A program made the translations under genes and the position numbers. Of a DNA stretch of 64,000 nt, positions 32,942 through 41,452 are shown one piece after another; the stretch's first letter is position 1; each line of letters opens with the position of its first letter. The DNA lies in NCBI GenBank assembly GCA_964415795.1, contig CAYQBN010000001.1, positions 1-64,000 on the forward strand, given 5' to 3'. This stretch comes from CALITV01 sp964415795 (GTDB lineage Bacteria; UBP6; UBA1177; JAKLFG01). The notes beneath the pieces were generated by a model. That model saw only the letters and a list, made by a program, of their open reading frames with translations, did no database searches and was not told the DNA's origin.

Positions 32942-35296
32942 ATGAAAGCATTCTTGAACATGTTAGTGGTCCCGCTTTGTCTTTTGGCGCTCGTCGCATG
33001 CGATGGAAAAAAGTCAGGAAGCACCGACAGCGATGAGGCGACCGACAGCGACTTCGTCCCGGTTTCGGTATCCAAGACCATCAAGGCGTCCGAAGGTGGC
33101 ACCATCGAGACACCGGGTGGCGAGGCGAAGGTCGTGATAGAGGCGGGAGCGCTCCCCGAGGACACCGAGATCACGATCGAGAAGAAGAACAAGGCCGATT
33201 ATCCCGAATCGGAGAAACTCGCCAGTCAGGTTTGGCACTTCGGTCCCGACGGACTCACCTTCCTCAAACCGATCACGATGACGCTGAAACTCGACCGCGA
33301 TACGGTGCAGGACGAGGTGGCCGTCATCGCCGTCTTCCGTGGCGAGAAGTGGAACTCGAAGGGATGGGACGGCGTCTATGCGGCCGGCGATCCCATCATG
33401 GCTGGCGATCCCATCATGGCCGGCGATCCCATCATGGCCGGCGATCCCATCATGGCGGGAGATCCCATCATGTCGCAGGTCGGCCATTTCTCCGACTTCG
33501 CGGTCTATGCGCGGTTCAAGAACGATATCGGACTGAATTGTAAAGAGATATACGACTGCGCGGTGCCGTGCGACAACGACTTCCAGTGCATGGATACCTG
33601 CAAGGCGCAGGGAAGCGTCAACGCGCAACCGCTATTCCAAGCCTTGGTGGACTGCTGGGTGGCGAACTGTGACGCGACATGCAGTGAAGGTGACCCATCC
33701 GCCTGCGATGCCTGCGCCATAGAGAACTGTTCCGCAGAGCTCGCCGCCTGCGGTGTCACGCTGAATCCCGACGACGACATCGCGTCCGACGAAGATATCG
33801 CTCCCGACGCCGATACAGTGAAGAACCCTGACGATCTGTTGGGCGAGTGGGAATTCACGAACGAGCAAGCGCACATCTCGGTGATGAAGGGAGACCCTGA
33901 CGGGTATATGCTTGACATCGGTTTCTATGGCACCAACGAGTTCTATTACTCCCATAGCGGCACTTTCACAGGCTATGTCTATACCGGTGAATATGCTTAT
34001 TGGGACGAAGGGTCGCAGACCGAGAAGACCGGGGCGATGACCGTCGAGTTCACCCTGACCGACCCTAACACCGTCAATGTGGTCATCACCGCCGAGGCAC
34101 CGATGGGAAATCGCACCCTCACCGGCGGCACACGGCCGGTCTCCGACGAGGATACGGTCCAGCCCGATGATGACACTCCCCAGATCACCTGCGGCAACGG
34201 AACGGTGGAGGGCACCGAGGTGTGCGACAGCCAGAGCTCTAACTGCGCCGACCTCGTAGGCGGATCAACTGGCACCGCCTTTTGTGACGCCGTTACCTGC
34301 ACATGGGATCCCAACCGCTGCATACTGGATGGCGCCTGCTACGGCAGCAGTTCCTTTTATATCTATTCCGCGACTTTCAACCTGTGTATCCGGCAAGGAA
34401 CCGGCGTACCGCCAACTGAGCAGACCCAGTGTTACGATGCGACCGGTCCTATCTCTTGCCCGCTTGTGGCACAGCCCTTCGCGGGGCAGGATGCCCAGTA
34501 TTTCGGCGGGAAGGCCAAGATGCTCGCGACCTACCCCGAATCGATCTACGACCAGATGACCGGACTCTCTTGGCAAAAGACTTTTGTGAGCGACTACACG
34601 ACCGGCGGTTACTGCGCATCGGTCGACGGTTGCACATGGGCCGAGGCACAGGCGTTCTGCGCAGGACAGAACTGGGAAGGGGCGAGCGGGTGGCGCCTTC
34701 CGACCGATCGCGAACTCGACACCATATTGAATTTCAACTTGCTTCCGATGCTCAATCCCAGCTTCTTTCAGAACACACCGACCGATCATGCTCTCTGGAC
34801 GAGCATCGAGGTTCCGGGGGACACGACACAGGCTTTTACGGTACAAACCCGTTCTGGCATTCTTGAACCTTATCAGAAGACCACCGTCAACAAAGTGCTG
34901 TGCGTGAATAGCACCTACTATCAGCCGAAGATGCAGGCGGTCGCCTATCAGCGCAATAACCAGCCGGTCTGGTACGACGAGGTGACCGGTCTGATGTGGA
35001 TGCCGGTATCCGGTACTATGGCGACATGGGAAAATGCTCTCGCCCAGTGTCTTTCCTCCACCTACGCCGGCTATGATGACTGGCGTCTGCCGACGGTGAA
35101 CGAACTGCGGACCATCTATGACCTGTCGGTGGGCGACTTCAGCGGGACCGAATTCCCCGGCGATTGGCAGGCGGAACAGTGGACATCCACGACCGCCAGC
35201 TATTCCCCCGACACGGCCTATGTCATCAACGGCATGACGGGGGCGCGTTATTCGATGTACAAACCGAATCCCGGCGGCGTACGCTGCGTGCGGTAG
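32942..35296 (+). CDS. Multidomain lipoprotein: ZU5-like, hexapeptide repeat, Cys-rich, two Lcl/DUF1566 domains
   Basis: Precursor of 784 residues. Signal peptide ends VAC (Cys20), and the +2 residue is Asp, which retains lipoproteins in the inner membrane of E. coli; whether that rule applies here is unknown. In order: a ZU5-like domain (residues about 45-130, SEGGTIETPGGEAKV), five AGDPIM hexapeptides (148-177), a cysteine-rich stretch (190-275), an acidic linker, a beta-rich domain, a CGNGTVEGTEVCD myxobacterial-type Cys motif (about 413-427), and two Lcl/DUF1566 domains (about 525-640 and 665-784), each with TGL-W and WRLPT motifs. These domains are typical of surface proteins of uncertain ligand. 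ATG 32942 follows AGGGGGAAATC. Confidence 0.88.
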   Translation: MKAFLNMLVVPLCLLALVACDGKKSGSTDSDEATDSDFVPVSVSKTIKASEGGTIETPGGEAKVVIEAGALPEDTEITIEKKNKADYPESEKLASQVWHFGPDGLTFLKPITMTLKLDRDTVQDEVAVIAVFRGEKWNSKGWDGVYAAGDPIMAGDPIMAGDPIMAGDPIMAGDPIMSQVGHFSDFAVYARFKNDIGLNCKEIYDCAVPCDNDFQCMDTCKAQGSVNAQPLFQALVDCWVANCDATCSEGDPSACDACAIENCSAELAACGVTLNPDDDIASDEDIAPDADTVKNPDDLLGEWEFTNEQAHISVMKGDPDGYMLDIGFYGTNEFYYSHSGTFTGYVYTGEYAYWDEGSQTEKTGAMTVEFTLTDPNTVNVVITAEAPMGNRTLTGGTRPVSDEDTVQPDDDTPQITCGNGTVEGTEVCDSQSSNCADLVGGSTGTAFCDAVTCTWDPNRCILDGACYGSSSFYIYSATFNLCIRQGTGVPPTEQTQCYDATGPISCPLVAQPFAGQDAQYFGGKAKMLATYPESIYDQMTGLSWQKTFVSDYTTGGYCASVDGCTWAEAQAFCAGQNWEGASGWRLPTDRELDTILNFNLLPMLNPSFFQNTPTDHALWTSIEVPGDTTQAFTVQTRSGILEPYQKTTVNKVLCVNSTYYQPKMQAVAYQRNNQPVWYDEVTGLMWMPVSGTMATWENALAQCLSSTYAGYDDWRLPTVNELRTIYDLSVGDFSGTEFPGDWQAEQWTSTTASYSPDTAYVINGMTGARYSMYKPNPGGVRCVR
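33383..33472 (+). repeat. Five tandem 18-bp in-frame repeats (AGDPIM hexapeptide)
   Basis: Five head-to-tail 18-bp units, GCCGGCGATCCCATCATG or near-identical, run from 33383 to 33472. Three are exact copies; the second has a T for C at the third base and the last has two changes. They encode AGDPIM five times. The near-identity at silent positions suggests recent slippage or selection for the DNA. It is coding, not a CRISPR. Confidence 0.95.
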
Positions 35297-35299
35297 GCT

Positions 35300-36319
35300 C
35301 TACCGCGCCCCTTCTCCCGCCTTGCGCAGGAAGGCGGCCGCCTCTTCGGGAAGCGTCGGATTGACGTAGCCGCCTCCTCCTAAAGCTACCGCATTCATGC
35401 TGAAAATACGCGGAATGATCTCGAGATGCCAGTGGAAGAACAAAAGCGGGTTCTTCGAAAAGTCGTCATAGGAGGTCGGCCCATTATAGACAACGATATT
35501 GTAAGCCGGGTCACCAAGAGCGCGCCCGATGCGGCTCAAGATGCTCCGATAGATACGGGCGAGCGGCAGAACCGCCTCGTAAGGGATATCGCTGAAGTGA
35601 AGCAGGTGCCGCTTGGGAAGTATCCACACCTCGAACGGGAAGCGGGAGGCATAAGGACAAAAGGCAAGGAACTCCTCGTTCTCCTCGACGACACGCTCTT
35701 TGTCTTCTATCTCTTGCGCAAGGATGTCGCAGAAGACACAACGGCGCCGGAAGCCGTGATAGTCGGCGGCATGGCCGAACCGCCATTCAACGAAGGCGGG
35801 AACGAAGGGAAACGCGATTATCTCCGAATAGTGATGGTCCACGGTCCCCCCTGCCTCGTGCCCACGATTCTTGCAGATAAGAAGATACTTGAAGCGCCGG
35901 TCTCCCTGCAAGTCGGCGGCACGTTCACGCCATGCCAACAAGATGTCGCGCACCTCTTCGGGGCTCATCTCGTCGAATCTTCCACCATGACGCGCCGTTT
36001 CGACGATGACCTCATGCGCCCCAAGCCGCTGCATCGTGTCATAAACGCCTTTTCCGCGCGGCCGCGGATCCTCCTCGATCCGGAGGAGCGGATTGCGCGC
36101 CGGGAACACGCGGAGCGACCATTGCGCATTGAGGTGCGGAAAGTTGTTGAATCGCTGGATCTCCCGCGGCGTCGCTTCTTCGTTCCCCGGGCAAAAGGGA
36201 CAGGCCGTGTCCGAAGCCGCACCGTACTCCGACGACTGTCGAATAATGACCGGAGCCTTCTCGGGTGCAAAAGTGACCCAACGGTGAGAAACGGGATCGC
36301 GTCGAATGGCGCCCTGCAT
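35300..36319 (-). CDS. galT: Galactose-1-phosphate uridylyltransferase
   Basis: GalT exchanges UMP between UDP-glucose and galactose-1-phosphate in the Leloir pathway. The 339-residue enzyme has both HIT-fold halves, the first zinc ligands in CPFCPGNE, NRGHEAGGTVDHHYSEI, CVFCDI and the active-site HWHLEIIPR with the catalytic His before a Trp-His-Leu. The second half starts around residue 195. It ends the operon that starts with a TPR protein and a GH57 enzyme and is 12 bases downstream of GH57, which points to polysaccharide or glycan metabolism. ATG 36319 follows AGGGGGACATC. Confidence 0.93.
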   Translation of the reverse strand: MQGAIRRDPVSHRWVTFAPEKAPVIIRQSSEYGAASDTACPFCPGNEEATPREIQRFNNFPHLNAQWSLRVFPARNPLLRIEEDPRPRGKGVYDTMQRLGAHEVIVETARHGGRFDEMSPEEVRDILLAWRERAADLQGDRRFKYLLICKNRGHEAGGTVDHHYSEIIAFPFVPAFVEWRFGHAADYHGFRRRCVFCDILAQEIEDKERVVEENEEFLAFCPYASRFPFEVWILPKRHLLHFSDIPYEAVLPLARIYRSILSRIGRALGDPAYNIVVYNGPTSYDDFSKNPLLFFHWHLEIIPRIFSMNAVALGGGGYVNPTLPEEAAAFLRKAGEGAR

Positions 36320-36331
36320 GATGTCCCCCTG

Positions 36332-38524
36332 TCAGATGTCCCAGAAGCGAAGCACGGTCTTGTCGGTCGGCACCGGTATCGTAAGCGCCCCCACTTCGGG
36401 TATCCGCTCCAGTTCGGTACCGTCTCCGAGAACAACCTTGAAATGACAGGCAAGTGTAGCGCCGCGTCGCGCTCCTATCTTGCCGATGGAAAGACGCACA
36501 TCGAGAACCTCGGTAAAAGCCGCCTCTCCGGCGGCAAGCACCTCCTCCTCTCCCTTTTCGGAACGCACGGTCACAGGAAACGGCGTCAATTCGAAGCGAA
36601 GCATCGGCAGATGGAAGTCTATGCTGACCCCATCCACCAGATAACACCGGATCGTCGCCTGTTTGTGTTCATGAAGCGAGGGCGAATCTATGAGCACCAC
36701 GCGGAAGTAGAGGTTCTTTGCATCGAAACCATAGCGCATCTCGCGAATGAGACGGCTCCCGTGATACATCGCGCCGCCGGGACGACGCGTGTTGTCGAAG
36801 ATGCCGGCACCCGCCCAATCGTAGAACGAATCGGCACGCCCGGTGATCCGCGGACTGATGAGCGAGGAGGGAGAGATGATCGCCGCCGCAGCCGCCGCGG
36901 TTTGCTTTATCGGCAGGTCCAGTATCGTCGGATGGGGTTGGCCGAGCGCCGCATACATGCGTCGGAGATGGCGTCGGAACAGGCGGTCGAACAGATAGTC
37001 GTTCTCAGTCTGGAATTGCGGTCCATACCACCAGAACCAATCGCTCCCTTCGGCTCGGTATATGGCGCGGAATGCCTCTTCCTTCTTCTCCGGAGCGATC
37101 TCGGGATGCTGTTTGAGCTGGTCGTCGAGAAAAAGACGCGCACGACGGAGATGCTCCCACGCCGTGTTGTCTTCTTCGTTCCCTATCCAGATCATAAAAT
37201 CGCTTTCTATCCACGAACCACTGTGGAGCACCGGCAAGACCGGATACGATACCGGAGCGTTCTTTTCGAGGAATCCGGTAAAAGTGTCGGTGGCGAAGTC
37301 GGACGCCTCGGCAAGTGTCTTGAAGAAATGATTGAGGAAGGCACCGCCATTGTCCGGATAGTTCTCCCATGCGTTCTCGCCATCGAGCGCCACGGTGACC
37401 GCCGATGCCGGTCCCTCATCGGGGAGCGCGTGGCGGATACCGCGCAGGTGCCCCATGAACGATTCGACCGCACGGTCGGTCTCGGTATGCGCGAATGAGA
37501 ACCCGATAAGATCGGAGAGGAACTTGTCGCGGAAGAAGACCACCGGTGCATCGGGCGTATCCGCCGCTCTCCACGGACGATAGAGGACCTGTTTCTTCTC
37601 GGCGCAACTCACCGAACGGAAGAGTATCCCCTCATCGGTAGCGAGCCATTTCACGCCGCTTTCGGCGGCAAGCGGCATGATCTCAGGTGCAACACCGCCT
37701 TCCGCAGGCCACATGCCTCTGAGCGGCATCCCCCACACCGATTCGGCGTACCGCTTCCCCTCCGCGAGGTGCCACCGGGCATCGTCCGGCCATGAGAAGC
37801 GCGCGGGCAACGGTGCCGCGGGAGAGGATCGGCGCGCGATATCGCTATCGTAAATAAGAGGCAGAACAGGATGATAAAAAGGAGTGAACGACAGTTCCAG
37901 GGCCCCGGATGCCGCAAGACGCCGATACAACGGTATGATCTCCTGAAGGATCTTTTCCTGTATCCGCATCATCTCGTGCTTCTCTTCGTGAGTGAAGCGT
38001 CGGTCCTTTTCGTCGAGGTATCGCAAGAAAGGATAGCGCTCCCGCGCCATGAAACCGAACCACTTGAGGTTGAATAGCACCTGTAGATCGAGTATCTCGT
38101 CGTTGGTGAAGAAACGCGTCATCTCGATCCACGACAGTTTGCCGACGAAGCGTTCCCGTTTGGAGAGTATCTCCCAGTAGCGCGGCGAGGTCTTTACGAG
38201 ACGATCCCAGCACAACATGAAGAAGTTACGGATGACAAAAGCTTTTTCTTCTTCGTCCATCTCTTCGGGGCGTTTGAGGGTAAGGACCCTCCAGCGGTCG
38301 GTCACCGCGTTCTTCACATGATCCTCTATCTGCTCAATGAGCGACGGCACCATGTTGATGCACCCCTTTATACCCCAGCGCTCCATGACCTGTGGCATAT
38401 CGTAGTATCCTTTCGTCGCATGGAGACGGACCCACGGCATGACATAGGTGCCGTTCTGCCCGTCCTTGTAGAACGGCTGGTGCATGTGCCACAGGAAAAG
38501 GACCGTCAGGGGACGCGTGTTCAC
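36332..38524 (-). CDS. GH57 family glycoside hydrolase / 4-alpha-glucan-acting enzyme
   Basis: Retaining alpha-glucan hydrolase or transferase of family GH57, 730 residues. The N-terminal LWHMHQPFYKDGQ block is the usual first conserved region. The nucleophile motif WPAEGGVA lies near residue 277 and the acid/base motif LDGENAWE near residue 380. The final 170 residues form a beta-sandwich-like C-terminal domain. Amylase, amylopullulanase and glucanotransferase activities occur in the family and cannot be told apart here. It lies 14 bases after the TPR gene and leads into galT. Confidence 0.9.
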   Translation of the reverse strand: MNTRPLTVLFLWHMHQPFYKDGQNGTYVMPWVRLHATKGYYDMPQVMERWGIKGCINMVPSLIEQIEDHVKNAVTDRWRVLTLKRPEEMDEEEKAFVIRNFFMLCWDRLVKTSPRYWEILSKRERFVGKLSWIEMTRFFTNDEILDLQVLFNLKWFGFMARERYPFLRYLDEKDRRFTHEEKHEMMRIQEKILQEIIPLYRRLAASGALELSFTPFYHPVLPLIYDSDIARRSSPAAPLPARFSWPDDARWHLAEGKRYAESVWGMPLRGMWPAEGGVAPEIMPLAAESGVKWLATDEGILFRSVSCAEKKQVLYRPWRAADTPDAPVVFFRDKFLSDLIGFSFAHTETDRAVESFMGHLRGIRHALPDEGPASAVTVALDGENAWENYPDNGGAFLNHFFKTLAEASDFATDTFTGFLEKNAPVSYPVLPVLHSGSWIESDFMIWIGNEEDNTAWEHLRRARLFLDDQLKQHPEIAPEKKEEAFRAIYRAEGSDWFWWYGPQFQTENDYLFDRLFRRHLRRMYAALGQPHPTILDLPIKQTAAAAAAIISPSSLISPRITGRADSFYDWAGAGIFDNTRRPGGAMYHGSRLIREMRYGFDAKNLYFRVVLIDSPSLHEHKQATIRCYLVDGVSIDFHLPMLRFELTPFPVTVRSEKGEEEVLAAGEAAFTEVLDVRLSIGKIGARRGATLACHFKVVLGDGTELERIPEVGALTIPVPTDKTVLRFWDI

Positions 38525-38538
38525 GGGACTCTCCGGTG

Positions 38539-39468
38539 TCAGCCTGTTTGGCGTGCGTTGTTCTGCTTCTCGAGCTTCTTCTGGAGCGCCCGAAGCCGCT
38601 CGCGTATCGTCGGACCGTAGCGCGAGTATTTGTTCGTCTGGAGAACCTGCCGATAGAAGTTTATCGCCCGATCGTACTGTTTCATGCGCTCATAGCAGAC
38701 GCCGAGGAAGAGTTCCGCCTTGTCCTTGGTAAGCCCTTTTTCGGTGTTGACGAAAAGGAACCGTTCGAAGGCGATGGCCGCCTTCTCGATATCGCCGCTC
38801 CGATAGTGGGCAAGCGAGAGGTAGTAGAAGAGCGATGGGACATGTTTCCCCACGCCCGATATCTTGAGGCTCTCTTCGAAATGCTCGACCGCGGCGCGAT
38901 AACTCTTCCGGTCGAAGAGCGTCATCCCCTCCTCATACTTCTTGAGCGCCGCCTTCTGTTTGATAAGGTTGACCTCGCTTTCGATGATGTACCGCTCAAG
39001 ACGCGAAAGGGCCGAAAGGTTGAACTCGCTGTACATCTTTATCGCTTGATCAGGGTCCCCCTCCTTGAAGGCCAAATAGAGGTTGAACGCCTTCACATCG
39101 GTGTTCTCCGCCGCGATGATCTTGTCCTTGAGCTCCCGTATCTCCTTTTGGAGATTCTCGTTTTGCTTCTGGGAATTCATGAGGTTGTCCGAGACATGAC
39201 GCACCTCGGCGCGAAAATAGAAGAAAAAGGCGAGCACGATGACGACGGCGAGAAGAACCAGCAAAAAGAAAGACTTGTTCAGTTCCGACCGATCCTTTTG
39301 ACTTATCTTTGATGCCACCTGCCGCAGGCTCGCGTCCACCATATTTATGGTGTTGAGCGACTGAACGACGAGTTTCCGCAACTCTCTGATATCGCTCGTC
39401 TGAAACGAGGACGATTCTTTGTGATCGTGTGCCTCACGCATATCTTTCGGTTCCACAAGGGACTTCAT
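38539..39468 (-). CDS. Membrane-anchored coiled-coil TPR protein
   Basis: The 309-residue protein has a cytoplasmic N-terminal part, one membrane segment (SFFLLVLLAVVIVLAFFFYF, residues about 66-85), a coiled coil (residues 95-125, LMNSQKQNENLQKEIREL) and a C-terminal array of about four TPR hairpins (YRAAVEHFEESLKI, DIEKAAIAFERFLF, YDRAINFYRQVLQTN). It looks like a scaffold held at the inner membrane. It is the first gene of the GH57-galT operon. The start at 39468 has only a weak ribosome-binding site; ATG 39441 is possible. Confidence 0.75.
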   Translation of the reverse strand: MKSLVEPKDMREAHDHKESSSFQTSDIRELRKLVVQSLNTINMVDASLRQVASKISQKDRSELNKSFFLLVLLAVVIVLAFFFYFRAEVRHVSDNLMNSQKQNENLQKEIRELKDKIIAAENTDVKAFNLYLAFKEGDPDQAIKMYSEFNLSALSRLERYIIESEVNLIKQKAALKKYEEGMTLFDRKSYRAAVEHFEESLKISGVGKHVPSLFYYLSLAHYRSGDIEKAAIAFERFLFVNTEKGLTKDKAELFLGVCYERMKQYDRAINFYRQVLQTNKYSRYGPTIRERLRALQKKLEKQNNARQTG

Positions 39469-39592
39469 GTTATATCGCTCTTTGGCATTTGCAAAGAAAA
39501 TTTAGGCTCTTCTCAGAAAGGAGTCTCTTCTCGACGATGTTCTCAAAAAGAAGACAGTCGTATCGTTCGCACCTCAAATTTTCGATACGGGA

Positions 39593-39621
39593 TTGACTTT
39601 CCATCGGAACCGGCGTATGAT
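39593..39621 (+). promoter_or_regulatory. Promoter driving the structured RNA candidate
   Basis: -35 TTGACT (39593-39598), 17-base spacer, -10 TATGAT (39616-39621). It lies about 210 bases before the aminopeptidase ATG, and the nearer promoter at 39763 serves that gene. Confidence 0.65.
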
Positions 39622-39627
39622 GAAATC

Positions 39628-39745
39628 ACACATTCCCCGCCACTTTAAACGAGGGGCCTACAAGGGGCGAAGTGGTTTCCTTGTGGCACATGCCACGGTC
39701 ATGCTGATCCTTTCTTTCAAACCTGCCCTGCCCCTCGGTCCTCTC
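39628..39745 (+). ncRNA. Candidate structured small RNA or leader
   Basis: CGAGGGGC (39650-39657) pairs perfectly with GCCCCTCG (39730-39737). The helix continues after a one-sided 5-base bulge as AGGG (39663-39666) with CCCT (39726-39729). Inside lies a GTGGC-ACAT-GCCAC hairpin (39683-39696), and CCACTT/AAGTGG is an alternative pairing. A T-rich stretch follows. It matches no RNA family I can name; it lacks the GGAA loop of SRP RNA. It could be a small RNA or part of the aminopeptidase leader. Confidence 0.45.
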
Positions 39746-39762
39746 TTTATCTTGACCTAAAC

Positions 39763-39791
39763 TTGACTCATTCCTTCTTTGAGGTCATCAT
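39763..39791 (+). promoter_or_regulatory. Promoter for the M29 aminopeptidase gene
   Basis: -35 TTGACT (39763-39768), 17-base spacer, -10 CATCAT (39786-39791), 38 bases before ATG 39830. Confidence 0.55.
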
Positions 39792-39829
39792 CCTTCCATC
39801 GGACGGCGAACCTAACAAAGGAGACGACA

Positions 39830-40951
39830 ATGAAAGACCCGCGTATCGCGAAACTGGCAAAGAACCTCGTGCGCTTCTCTTGCAAGGTAAAGAAGGGAGA
39901 ACATGTGCTCATCGAGGTGAAGGATGAGGCGGCAAAACCACTGGTCGAGGCGATCATCGAAGAGGTACAAGCGGTCGGCGCAACGCCGTTCGTGAACCTC
40001 TACGACCAGCGTATCATGCGCAAACTCATCGCAGGAGCATCTGAAGACTGGTTCTCCATCATGGCGGAGGTCGACCTCCTCAAGATGAAGAAGATGCAGG
40101 CATTTATAGGCATCAACGCACGGAACAACTCCTACGAGTTCTCCGATGTACCGGGACCGCAGATGAAGAACTACATGGCGAAGTACGCTCATCCGGTCCA
40201 CTTCGAGCAGCGCGTCAAACACACCAAGTGGTGCATCCTCGCCTACCCGAATCCCTCGTATGCGCAAGCATCTAACATGTCCACCGAGGCGTTCGAAGAC
40301 TTCTTCTTCAATGTGACCACTCTCGATTACGCCAAAATGGACAAGGCGATGGACCCACTGGTGAAACTCATGAAGAAAACGGACAAGGTGCATCTGAAGG
40401 GCCCCGGTCGCACCGACCTGACCTTCTCGATAAAGGGGATCCCGGTCATCAAATGCGCCGGGCAGATGAACATACCCGACGGCGAGATATTCACCGCTCC
40501 GGTCAAGGATTCGGTGAACGGGGTCATCGAATATAACACGCCGACCGTTTATCTCGGAAAGAAGTTCGAAAAGATCATCCTCACCTTCAAGAAGGGCAAG
40601 ATAGTAAAGATCGAGGGCGACAATGTCGCAAAACTCGAAGAGATATTCAACACCGATGAGGGTGCGCGCTATGTCGGCGAATTCGCGATCGGCGTCAATC
40701 CTTACATCACGCGTCCGATGATAGACATCCTCTTCGACGAGAAGATCGCCGGATCCATTCACTTCACTCCGGGCAATTCTTACGACGAGGCGCCGAACGG
40801 CAACCACAGCGCCGTCCACTGGGATCTCGTCATGATCCAGACCCCCGAATACGGCGGAGGAGAGATCTACTTCGACGGCAAACTGATTCGAAAGGACGGC
40901 CTTTTCGTGGCAAAGGAATTGAAAGGCCTCAATCCGGAGAATCTCAAGTAG
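39830..40951 (+). CDS. Aminopeptidase, M29 (AmpS/aminopeptidase T) family
   Basis: Cytoplasmic metallo-aminopeptidase of family M29, 373 residues. The metal-binding residues are in GEIFTAPVKDSVNG, RYVGEFAIGVNP and the NHSAVHWDLVM block with the His-x-Asp motif, preceded by GSIHFTPGNSY. The N-terminal KLAKNLVRFSCKVKKGEHVLIE matches the family start. It frees N-terminal residues from peptides. ATG 39830 follows AAAGGAGACGACA; the ORF extension to 39779 runs back into the promoter. The rimI gene follows at 27 bases. Confidence 0.92.
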   Translation: MKDPRIAKLAKNLVRFSCKVKKGEHVLIEVKDEAAKPLVEAIIEEVQAVGATPFVNLYDQRIMRKLIAGASEDWFSIMAEVDLLKMKKMQAFIGINARNNSYEFSDVPGPQMKNYMAKYAHPVHFEQRVKHTKWCILAYPNPSYAQASNMSTEAFEDFFFNVTTLDYAKMDKAMDPLVKLMKKTDKVHLKGPGRTDLTFSIKGIPVIKCAGQMNIPDGEIFTAPVKDSVNGVIEYNTPTVYLGKKFEKIILTFKKGKIVKIEGDNVAKLEEIFNTDEGARYVGEFAIGVNPYITRPMIDILFDEKIAGSIHFTPGNSYDEAPNGNHSAVHWDLVMIQTPEYGGGEIYFDGKLIRKDGLFVAKELKGLNPENLK

Positions 40952-40978
40952 CCGTCTTCCCAAGACGGTCCCCACCCG

Positions 40979-41452
40979 ATGCAGACCGATCGCCGCTTCA
41001 TGCGAGAACACATCGAGGAATTGCTTGCCCTTGAACGGGAAAGCTTCCCCGATCCCAAGAACGGCAACATCTTCTCGTCGGTGTATGACGAGGCGGCGAC
41101 TCATATGCGCTACTTCGTGTTTCGCGACGAGTGCGAAGCGATCGTCGGATACCTCCTTCTTTCGCTCGCGGCGGACGAGGCCGAGATCGTTACGGTGGCG
41201 GTCCGGCCATCTCTCCGTCGTCGAGGCATCGCCGCCACACTTTTGAAAGAGGCGCTTTCCTGCGCCCGCGACAACGGAGCTTCCCATTGTTACCTCGAGG
41301 TACGGGAAAGCAATCTCGCGGCGCAGCGTCTCTATGAAAAAATGGGGTTTGTTGTTGTAGGGCGACGAAAAATGTATTATAGTGCACCCGAAGAGGATGC
41401 GCTCGTGATGAAACTTTCGATGGAGGATCCGTGCAGTCACGCACCCAACTGA
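40979..41452 (+). CDS. rimI: Ribosomal-protein S18-alanine N-acetyltransferase (RimI-like GNAT)
   Basis: GNAT acetyltransferase of 157 residues. RimI acetylates the N-terminus of ribosomal protein S18. Visible are the acetyl-CoA loop VAVRPSLRRRGIAATLL (R-x-x-G-x-A) and the YLEVRESNLAAQRLYEKMGF motif that is typical of RimI. The C-terminal YYSAPEEDALVMKL matches the RimI ending. Other protein N-acetyltransferases look similar, so the target is likely but not proven. No clear ribosome-binding site precedes ATG 40979. Its end overlaps the pyrK start by 22 bases. Confidence 0.83.
   Translation: MQTDRRFMREHIEELLALERESFPDPKNGNIFSSVYDEAATHMRYFVFRDECEAIVGYLLLSLAADEAEIVTVAVRPSLRRRGIAATLLKEALSCARDNGASHCYLEVRESNLAAQRLYEKMGFVVVGRRKMYYSAPEEDALVMKLSMEDPCSHAPN

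Larger units (their letters stand above)
39469..39829. other. Intergenic region holding two promoters and a structured RNA candidate
   Basis: A 361-base gap between divergent genes without a credible protein frame. It contains a plus-strand promoter at 39593-39621, a strongly pairing segment at about 39628-39745 and a second promoter at 39763-39791. The left part (39469-39590) has no clear signal other than A/T-rich stretches before the TPR gene. Confidence 0.7.

Noticed and set aside
33383..33472. CRISPR or attachment-site repeats
   Set aside because: The 18-bp units are contiguous and code for AGDPIM inside a lipoprotein.
35426..37498. 690-codon plus-strand ORF across galT and the GH57 gene
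   Set aside because: It is antisense to two well-supported genes and shows no family motif; high-GC codon use creates long open frames on the opposite strand.
39628..39745. SRP RNA, tmRNA or 6S RNA
   Set aside because: No GGAA loop, no tRNA-like end and no 6S-type central bubble could be placed; left as an unassigned structured RNA.
39812..41440. 542-codon minus-strand ORF across the M29 aminopeptidase
   Set aside because: It is a shadow of the aminopeptidase and rimI frames, with no recognised domain or start signal.
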